Origin: an uncultured Pirellulaceae bacterium
GTDB lineage: Bacteria; Planctomycetota; Planctomycetia; Pirellulales; Pirellulaceae
Direction of reading: 5' to 3'
DNA length: 15,973 nucleotides
Assembly (NCBI GenBank): GCA_934255105.1
Contig: CAKQNH010000026.1
Span: 1 to 15,973, forward strand
Shown here: one piece after another, positions 6,453-13,017 of the stretch
How positions within the stretch are numbered: position 1 is the first letter of the stretch
Layout: the number at the start of each line of letters is the position of its first letter
Made by a program: the position numbers and the translations under genes
The notes under the pieces: model-generated
Told to the model about the DNA's origin: nothing
Database searches by the model: none
The model's input: the letters and a program-made list of their open reading frames with translations, nothing else

Positions 6453-7593
6453 CCGCTGTCCCTGCCCGCGGTGTAGGCGACGAAGTTATTGCGGCCGCAC
6501 CAGCCCCAACCACCACCGCTTTCTCGACAGCAATTCCAAGGTAGTCAATCTTGATGACGAGCGGCTTCGGGCTAGTTTTGTTGGGGTTCTCCATGGTAAC
6601 TTTGAACTCCCGGAACTCTTCTTGAGCAACGTCCTTGTAATAATTCGCGGCTTGACGGTGCGGTGGCTGTTTGTCGCTGTCGTCTGTTGGAATTGGTTTG
6701 CTGGTCGAGACGATAACTCCATGTTTTTGGCCATAGTGCCTAAAGAGCCGATCGACCTTTTCGTCAGGAGTCGTCTTCGTATTGCCTTTCTCAGCGCCGA
6801 GAGCCGTGTAACTGCAGTGATGTGAGATCTTCTGCACGTCCCACATTAACCGTTCTGCACGAGACGGATCCTTTTTTGCATGCCATTCCGTGACTCGAAC
6901 GATGTCGGCAATCACGTCATAGGTGAGGTCAGACAAGAACAGCGCTCTGGAGTCGGTACCTCCCGAACGAAATGTAATGTGGAGAGCAATTGAATCCTTG
7001 TTGCGGTCGAGAAGCTTGCCCTCATCCGACCTTGTTGCAAATGGGGAATGGCAGAAAAACTCGACCCCATCATCGTCAAGCGAGAAGCCCGGAACGGTTT
7101 CGCCTGCGTTCGTAATAAGGTGTGCTCGGCTAGCAGGAGCGATCCCTTGGTCGGTAAGCCAGTCGTCGAGCATTCCGGGCGAAGAAAAAATTCGAATACC
7201 CGAACCACGCTTCAAGCGAAACTTGGCCTCCGCCTGAATCACGCGGGCATCATCTTCGTTCTTGGTTTCGAGAATGGCAGCCGCTGGCACCCACATCATG
7301 GGCATTTTGACTCGCTGACCGCCCTGGTACTTGGACGCGTGGTCGAATTCGAAGAACTCCGAGGAACGGTTGATGTGGTCTTGGTCCAGATGGGTAAAGA
7401 CGACTACGTCGAAGCTGTCAGCTCCCGCCTTTTTTAGGTCTGCGCGAAGGGTTGACGGCAGGTCGATCCGCTTGTCCGACCCGTCTTTCGCATCGCGCAT
7501 ATCAGCGTAATCGATTAAAATCTTGGTGCCGTTTTCTAAGTCGATACGAGTGCTGTCGGCATTGCCGAGCGGGTGAAATGTAATTTTGTGCAT
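6445..7593 (-). CDS. ComEC-like MBL-fold metallo-hydrolase (operon with E2-E1-JAB)
   Basis: A 382-residue metallo-beta-lactamase-fold protein of the ComEC/Rec2 C-terminal type. THLDQDH (H68, D70, D72, H73) is the HxDxDH di-metal motif; LSDLT (221-225, D222) is the bridging aspartate strand, and ISHHCSY (H258/H259) the ComEC-style C-terminal histidine. It has none of the membrane helices of full ComEC, so it is a soluble hydrolase; phosphodiester (nucleic-acid or nucleotide) hydrolysis is the most likely activity. A weakly hydrophobic Ala/Val/Gly segment (about 359-369) precedes a polar tail. The ATG at 7593 has AGGAG 10 bases upstream. It is first in the minus-strand operon and overlaps the E2-E1-JAB start. 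From memory, comparative surveys of prokaryotic ubiquitin-like systems report MBL genes beside such fusions; whether the MBL is effector, substrate or nucleotide hydrolase is open. Confidence 0.88.
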   Translation of the reverse strand: MHKITFHPLGNADSTRIDLENGTKILIDYADMRDAKDGSDKRIDLPSTLRADLKKAGADSFDVVVFTHLDQDHINRSSEFFEFDHASKYQGGQRVKMPMMWVPAAAILETKNEDDARVIQAEAKFRLKRGSGIRIFSSPGMLDDWLTDQGIAPASRAHLITNAGETVPGFSLDDDGVEFFCHSPFATRSDEGKLLDRNKDSIALHITFRSGGTDSRALFLSDLTYDVIADIVRVTEWHAKKDPSRAERLMWDVQKISHHCSYTALGAEKGNTKTTPDEKVDRLFRHYGQKHGVIVSTSKPIPTDDSDKQPPHRQAANYYKDVAQEEFREFKVTMENPNKTSPKPLVIKIDYLGIAVEKAVVVGAGAAAITSSPTPRAGTADE

Positions 7594-7672
7594 CAGTCGA
7601 GAACTCCTGTCCCGTGGATTGGTCTAAACCGCCAATGGTGGCATTTGCCTTTGGCTCCAAACTCTGAGATTC

Positions 7673-7700
7673 ATCATATCGCGTGGTCGCTGGACGGCAA
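7673..7700 (-). promoter_or_regulatory. Candidate promoter for MBL / E2-E1-JAB operon
   Basis: On the minus strand, TTGCCG (7700-7695, 4/6 to the -35 consensus) is separated by 16 bases from TATGAT (7678-7673, 5/6 to the -10 consensus). Transcription would start near 7666, giving a leader of about 73 bases. Its -35 box overlaps that of the divergent helicase promoter by two bases, so the two promoters probably compete or are co-regulated. Motif-based only. Confidence 0.45.
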
Positions 7701-7718
7701 CCTATCAAGTGATATAAT
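7691..7718 (+). promoter_or_regulatory. Extended -10 promoter for helicase operon
   Basis: A perfect TATAAT (7713-7718) is preceded by TG at 7710-7711, making an extended -10 element (TGnTATAAT). A -35-like TGGACG (7691-7696, 4/6) lies 16 bases upstream. Transcription should start near 7725, about 36 bases before the ATG at 7761. This is the best promoter in the window and is the likely driver of the four-gene plus-strand operon. Confidence 0.65.
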
Positions 7719-7721
7719 CAC
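7709..7721. promoter_or_regulatory. Palindrome over -10 box, candidate operator
   Basis: GTGAT-ATA-ATCAC is a perfect inverted repeat (5-bp arms, 3-base centre) that contains the entire TATAAT box. A protein bound here would block RNA polymerase on the helicase promoter and probably affect the divergent one. The obvious candidate binder is the XRE-type HTH at the N-terminus of the helicase encoded immediately downstream. Only one copy was noticed. Confidence 0.45.
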
Positions 7722-7760
7722 GGCGACGAATGTTTGGAGTATCCACCGGGAGCAGTCGCC

Positions 7761-10700
7761 ATGGAGTTAGCCGAAGTACAAGATTTGCCAGCCGAAATTC
7801 GGCGGATTCGCGCGCGCCTAGGATTAACGCAAGCTGACTTCGCAAAACGACTTAACGTTTCATTCCCCACCGTGAGTCGCTGGGAAAACGGTCATGCCAA
7901 ACCGTCTCAGCTGGCATGGGATCAACTGCAGAAACTGACCGGCGACGAGTCTCCGGAGCCAGATGGACACTTAGTAGCCAATGCAAACAAAGCGGAATTC
8001 ACTGCAAGTCCAGAGATTGTCCGCGCTGTAGTGGAAGGTGAGCGGCTCTCCTTTGGCCACCTGTCCAATCCGGCGTTTGCGACGGAAACCTCCAGCATCG
8101 ACCCGCTACCGCATCAGCGTATTGCTGTCTACGACCACCTCTTGAAGCACCCTAGATTGCGGTTCTTGCTTGCCGACGACGCCGGTGCTGGCAAGACAAT
8201 CATGACAGGCTTGTACATTCGCGAGATGTTGTCCCGACGCTTGATTCGTCGCGTGCTGATCGTGCCACCCGCCGGACTGATTGGTAACTGGCAAAGCGAA
8301 ATGCAGTCTCTGTTCAATATGCCTTTCAACGTCGTCACAGGATCCGACACGCGAGCCGGAAACCCCTTCATCGGACTAGGCAGTGATCGAGTCGTCGTAA
8401 GCGTAGACACGCTTGCTGGCCCTAAGATGTTCGCTCGATTGCAGGAACCTGATGTCGAGCCATACGACCTAGTTGTCTTCGATGAAGCGCACAAGCTGTC
8501 CGTTAATCGGAGTACCGACCTACGTGTCCGAAAGACGGGCCGATATGAGTTAGCTGAATCACTCGCTGGTGTCCGGGGACTTGATCCAGCTTGGCAGCTG
8601 AATTGGTCTCCGCACCACTTGCTGTTGCTGACCGCGACGCCCCACCAAGGCAAGCCTTATCCTTACTATGGTCTGTGGCGGTTACTCGAGCCGGATGTGC
8701 TTTCTACGCCCGAGGCGTTCGAAAACTATCCTGTCGAGCGTCGGCAGTCCCACTTCATCCGACGCACCAAGGAGGAAATGGTGCTGTTGTCGGGAGAGCC
8801 GCTCTATCCCAAGCGCATTTCCGATACGCTTGGATTCCGCCTCAGCCAAGGCCCCGTCAGCGAACAGGTTCTTTACAACGAAACGACCGACTATATGAGG
8901 CACGTTTACAATCGTGCCAAGCTGCTCAATCGATCGGCGGCTCGATTGGCAATGAGCGTTATGCAGCGTCGCCTGGCAAGCTCGACATACGCGCTGACCC
9001 GATCATTCGAGCGACGCATTGAAAAGCTAGACGAGTTGATCCAGCGAGTCCAGGACAATAATTTGACTGGCGAAGAGATCAATCTTTTGCAGCGTCGCCT
9101 TGCTTCGGATCAAGAAGACGTCTTTGACACCAAAACCGCTGATGAAGAACGGACGATTGGTGACCGCGAAGAAAGCGAAGTGGCCGAAGGAAAGCTCCTG
9201 TCGGGTGTAATCGCGACATCGCTGACGGATCTATACGTTGAACGAGAACAGGTTGCGGGGCTGCTTCAGGTAGCACGCCGCGTTCAAGCCGATGGTAGCG
9301 AATCGAAGTTCGAAAAACTCCAAGAGATTCTGAATAGCCCTAGGTTCGCTGGCGAAAAGCTAATCGTCTTCACCGAGCATCGAGATACGCTCGACTATCT
9401 AGTTGGCCGCTTAGGCGGACTGGGCCATACAGGTCGTATTGCGCAAATCCATGGCGGAATGGACTACAAGGCTAGGCACGAAGCAGTTGAGCGCTTTCGA
9501 CGCGACCATACCCAAGCGGACGGAGCGCGATTCATGATTTGCACTGATGCGGCGGCCGAAGGCATCAACCTCCAGTTTTGCTGGATCATGATTAACTTTG
9601 ATGTCCCTTGGAACCCGGCTCGTCTCGAACAGCGCATGGGCCGCATTCATCGCTACGGACAGAAGCACGACCCAGTCCACATCATTAACTTGGTCTCGCC
9701 CGACACTCGCGAAGGCAAAGTAATCGAAACATTGCTTGCGAAACTTGAAATCATCCGCGATTCGCTCGGGAGCGAGAAGGTCTTCGATTCGATTGGCCGT
9801 TTGTTCGAAGGTGTATCGCTGAGCACTTACATGGAGCAAGCGGTAGTCGATGGAGCGGACCAAGCGATCAGTGAGTTGTCTGGCAAGCTAACCGCTGAAC
9901 AGGTTCAAGCACTCGCAGCTCAAGAACGAATGCTTTACGGCGATGGCGGAGACGTCAAGAAGCAACTGCCAAGACTGCGTGCCGACTTGATGCAAGAAGC
10001 ATATCGTCGACTATTGCCAGGATACGTTCGCCAGTATCTAGAGAATGCTGGCCCCCCCGCGGGAATTGGGATGGAAGGCGACATGCAGAAGTGCTTTTCC
10101 TTCATTCCCCTCCACCCCGGCTCGATTGATCCGATCCTGCCAACACTGGAGCTTTATAACGCTCGACAAAGACAATGCCTCTCTGTCGTTCGTCCTCAAG
10201 AACGCGCAGCTGCGGTGTGGGTGCATCCCGGCGAGCCTGTCTTCGAAGCGTTTCGCGGCTTGGTCGCCGATCGGCTTGGCCAAGATGCGCTAAACGGCGC
10301 TGTGTTTGTCGATCCTACAGCCAGCAAACCTTATCTTTTCCATGTGGCGTTGGCGACCGTTGATCGCGCTGCCGACAAAGACTTTCCTGATTTGGCCACG
10401 CCGGAACGTTTGGAGTGTCGATTAATTGGTATTCGCCAATATGAAGGCGCTGACACTGAACTATGTCCAGTTGAGCACTTAATGCTTCTTGGTCCTGGTA
10501 GAGGACTGCCAGCTACCGCCCAGCGTTTGGCCGCAGAAGCGAGCAAGATGTGTGAACTGGCTGAGGCCTATCTAACCGAACGCGTTTCCCGCGACATTGC
10601 TATGGGGCGTCGCAATCAGATGCTTGCTACTTTAGCAGAGCGCGAGCAATTCATTCGGCGTGGATTCAGCTTTCAAGAAAGCGAATTGGCAGCAGCTCGA

Positions 10701-11330
10701 AACAGGCTGTCCGAGAAAGCGCGAGCTGGAAATCCTGGTGCACTCAAGGCCCTCACTGATATACGAAATCAACAAAAATCGCTGTCTGGGCGACGACAAC
10801 TATCGATCGACACAATCCATCGAGAACCCGAGTTGATCCGACCAGGCAAGGTTGTCTTCGTCGCTCATGCCCTGATTGTCCCCTCGTCCGATCCAGATGA
10901 CTTGGCCAGACATGACGCCGACGTGGAACGCGTGGCGATGGATGTCGCCAGAGCTTACGAAGAAGCTCAAGGCGCGGAGGTTAAGGATGTGTCTACACCT
11001 GAACTCGCTCGAGCGGCGGGCTTATCTGACAATCCTGGTTTCGACCTTCTGGCCATCTATCCTTCCACTGATCCACGGGGTCGACGAGCGATCGAAGTGA
11101 AAGGTCGCGCAAGTACGGGCGACGTTGAAGTCTCGTCAAACGAATGGGCTCGAGCAGCCAACCTTCGAGATCAGTATTGGCTCTACGTAGTGTACGACTG
11201 CGCAACGCCCTCACCCAAGCTTGCCAGAGTTCAAGATCCGTTCGGGAACCTACTAGCGAGCGCCAAGGGAAGTGTGTTGATCAAGAGAGCAGAAGTCCTT
11301 CGGGCAGAACGGTTAGGAGGGAAGGAATGA
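7761..11330 (+). CDS. XRE HTH-SNF2 helicase-DUF3883 fusion protein
   Basis: A 1189-residue SF2/SNF2-type DNA translocase. The ATG at 7761 has GGGAG 8 bases upstream; an in-frame TTG at 7734 is less likely. Order: XRE-type HTH (about 8-60; LGLTQADFAKRL, then SFPTVSRWENG as recognition helix); RecA-like domain 1 with Walker A DDAGAGKT (139-146), DEAH (241-244) and TATPHQG (291-297); a helical insertion with coiled-coil-like charge pattern (about 390-490); RecA-like domain 2 with TDAAAEGINLQ and motif VI QRMGRIHRYGQ (624-634); a long middle region; and DUF3883 at the C-terminus (about 1060-1165) with GFDLLAI, EVKG (1112-1115) and SNEWARA, a fold related to restriction-endonuclease-like modules. 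SNF2-DUF3883 proteins are typical of DISARM-like and other defence loci (DrmD-type), but the fused HTH is not something I recall there. It overlaps the next gene by 4 bases. Domain calls are strong. Confidence 0.92.
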   Translation: MELAEVQDLPAEIRRIRARLGLTQADFAKRLNVSFPTVSRWENGHAKPSQLAWDQLQKLTGDESPEPDGHLVANANKAEFTASPEIVRAVVEGERLSFGHLSNPAFATETSSIDPLPHQRIAVYDHLLKHPRLRFLLADDAGAGKTIMTGLYIREMLSRRLIRRVLIVPPAGLIGNWQSEMQSLFNMPFNVVTGSDTRAGNPFIGLGSDRVVVSVDTLAGPKMFARLQEPDVEPYDLVVFDEAHKLSVNRSTDLRVRKTGRYELAESLAGVRGLDPAWQLNWSPHHLLLLTATPHQGKPYPYYGLWRLLEPDVLSTPEAFENYPVERRQSHFIRRTKEEMVLLSGEPLYPKRISDTLGFRLSQGPVSEQVLYNETTDYMRHVYNRAKLLNRSAARLAMSVMQRRLASSTYALTRSFERRIEKLDELIQRVQDNNLTGEEINLLQRRLASDQEDVFDTKTADEERTIGDREESEVAEGKLLSGVIATSLTDLYVEREQVAGLLQVARRVQADGSESKFEKLQEILNSPRFAGEKLIVFTEHRDTLDYLVGRLGGLGHTGRIAQIHGGMDYKARHEAVERFRRDHTQADGARFMICTDAAAEGINLQFCWIMINFDVPWNPARLEQRMGRIHRYGQKHDPVHIINLVSPDTREGKVIETLLAKLEIIRDSLGSEKVFDSIGRLFEGVSLSTYMEQAVVDGADQAISELSGKLTAEQVQALAAQERMLYGDGGDVKKQLPRLRADLMQEAYRRLLPGYVRQYLENAGPPAGIGMEGDMQKCFSFIPLHPGSIDPILPTLELYNARQRQCLSVVRPQERAAAVWVHPGEPVFEAFRGLVADRLGQDALNGAVFVDPTASKPYLFHVALATVDRAADKDFPDLATPERLECRLIGIRQYEGADTELCPVEHLMLLGPGRGLPATAQRLAAEASKMCELAEAYLTERVSRDIAMGRRNQMLATLAEREQFIRRGFSFQESELAAARNRLSEKARAGNPGALKALTDIRNQQKSLSGRRQLSIDTIHREPELIRPGKVVFVAHALIVPSSDPDDLARHDADVERVAMDVARAYEEAQGAEVKDVSTPELARAAGLSDNPGFDLLAIYPSTDPRGRRAIEVKGRASTGDVEVSSNEWARAANLRDQYWLYVVYDCATPSPKLARVQDPFGNLLASAKGSVLIKRAEVLRAERLGGKE

Positions 11331-12298
11331 AGCTTCACTTCTTAAATGTTGGCCACGGTGACTGCACCATCATCGAGCACGATAGTGGTCGCATCACGAT
11401 GATCGACATCAACAACGGCGATGATATTGATGAAACTTCGGCAAAGGAAATTGCTGCAGAGACCGCGTCACTCTACGACGACATGTACTTGGCGGTGGCC
11501 GAGGCTGCCGGTATCAAGAGAAAAGGCATCTTAAAGACAGCCGGTTACGAAGTTCAACTGACCAATCCGGTGGAGTACTTTAAGCAGCACTTTCCTGGTC
11601 GTGAGATTTTTCGGTACATCCAATCTCATCCGGACCTGGACCACATGCGTGGGCTCAACGCATTGTGGCGCGAGGGCATCGTGATCCGCAACGTCTGGGA
11701 TACTTGGCACTCTAAAGTCCCAGACTTCAAAACAGACAACGATCGAATCGACTGGGGACGCTACCAACGGTTGCGCAACGGCGAATGGCGCAGTCCAGGC
11801 GACGTGACGGTGTTGCGATACTATCGGGGCACGCAAAGACCATATTTCAACCAAAACGCCGATTTGACTGATGGAGGAGACGGCATTCATATCCTCGCGC
11901 CGACAATCGAGACCAATACAGCGGCTAACACATCGAAAAATCACAATAACCTCAGCTAGGTTCTCTATCTGGTGGCAAATGGCACGCGGATCATACTTGG
12001 CGGCGATGCCGAGGCTGAAGTCTGGAAGTCCATTCATGACTACTATGGCAGCAATTTGAAATGTGACATTTTGAAAGCCAGTCACCATGGTCGTGACTCA
12101 GGTTACTATCAACCTGCGGTCGCCGCGATGAAGCCGGAATACACGATCGTCTCTGTGGGCAAGAAACCATCTACTGACGCATCTAACAAGTACCGAGCGT
12201 ATAGCAACAACGTTTGGTCAACTCGATGGAAAGGGGACATCGTAGTAAACATCCCCGCATACAGCCAACCAACCATTGACTCGGAGTACGATCGATGA
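11327..12298 (+). pseudogene. ComEC-like MBL-fold gene interrupted by an in-frame amber codon
   Basis: One reading frame encodes a complete 323-position ComEC-like MBL protein except for TAG at 11957-11959 (codon 211). Before the stop: MKLHFLNVGHGDCTII start and SHPDLDH (H101, D103, D105, H106; HxDxDH). After it, with no frame change: ILGGDAEA (D227) and ASHHG (H253/H254), both needed for the metal site. The N-terminal piece alone (210 residues) lacks these, so it should be inactive. Restart at GTG 11972 is possible but has no good ribosome site. The upstream start is excellent: AGGAGG at 11315-11320, 6 bases spacing, and ATGA overlap with the helicase stop. No other damage is seen, so this may be a recent nonsense mutation, a sequencing error or readthrough. 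It is homologous in fold to the MBL gene at 6445-7593 but clearly diverged. Confidence 0.85.
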
Positions 12299-13017
12299 AG
12301 GCAGACAAAAATTTCGACTTTTATGAGTTTGCTGGAATCGTGATGCCCGGTGCGATTCTGATTTTCGGATTAGCTCAAGCAGAGACTCTGATAGCGCAGA
12401 CGGTGCCGTTGAAGGACATGTCACTCGGCAGCTTGGGTGTGTTCTTGATCTTGTCATATGCTGCGGGACATTTAGTGCAAACCCTCGGAGGTTTCCTGGA
12501 AACGGCTTGGTGGTATTGGTACGGAATGCCGAGCGACTGGTTTCGCTCGAACAAATTGAAGCTGATCCATGACTCGCAGCGCACAGCGATTATCAGCCAA
12601 TTACAAACAAAATTAGGTTTGAGCGTACCCGCAGATCTTTCTGCAATTGGCAGAAAAGAGTGGTATGGAATTACGCGTCAAATCTACGCCGCCGTTGCTG
12701 CCCAGAGCCGTGCGTCCAGGGTCGACATCTTCAATGGCAACTATGGTCTTAACCGGGGCCTGTGCGTTTCGCTAGTGTTCGTCGCGATTGTCGCGATCTT
12801 CAAGGTGCCTACGAACTGGAGTGCGATTGGGCTACTTGGCTTCGGAGCAGTGCTCGCGGCTCTGCGAATGCATCGGTTTGGTAAGCACTATGCCCGTGAA
12901 CTACTGGTGCAATTTCTTCAGCTTCCAATGCCAACGCAGAATGCACCTGCAGTGACTGACTCTAAGACCATCGCCGATGCAAAAGCACCTGCCAAGGAAG
13001 AAAAAGATAATGAGTGA
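12295..13017 (+). CDS. Predicted four-helix inner-membrane protein
   Basis: A 240-residue protein with four hydrophobic segments read by eye: about 12-29 (with GIVMPGAILIFG), 45-64 (through YAAGHLVQ), 154-170 and 177-191, plus a soluble stretch of about 85 residues between helices 2 and 3 and an Ala/Lys-rich tail. Notable conserved-looking positions are GHLVQ and NGNYGLNRG just before helix 3. No signal peptide or known enzymatic motif is seen. The start overlaps the MBL stop by 4 bases (ATGA), with GGAG 8 bases upstream, and its own stop overlaps the methylase start by 8 bases. In defence operons such small membrane proteins often act as effectors or membrane anchors; here that is inference only, and I do not recognise the family. 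Confidence 0.8.
   Translation: MKADKNFDFYEFAGIVMPGAILIFGLAQAETLIAQTVPLKDMSLGSLGVFLILSYAAGHLVQTLGGFLETAWWYWYGMPSDWFRSNKLKLIHDSQRTAIISQLQTKLGLSVPADLSAIGRKEWYGITRQIYAAVAAQSRASRVDIFNGNYGLNRGLCVSLVFVAIVAIFKVPTNWSAIGLLGFGAVLAALRMHRFGKHYARELLVQFLQLPMPTQNAPAVTDSKTIADAKAPAKEEKDNE

Noticed and set aside
10052..10058. Run of seven C in the helicase gene as a possible sequencing or phase-variation frameshift
   Set aside because: The frame is intact before and after, and ends correctly at the DUF3883 C-terminus with a coupled stop.
11144..11326. In-frame upstream extension of the second MBL gene inside the helicase gene
   Set aside because: The added residues are a shadow of the helicase's DUF3883 coding region; the ATG at 11327 has an ideal AGGAGG site and the MBL fold starts right there.
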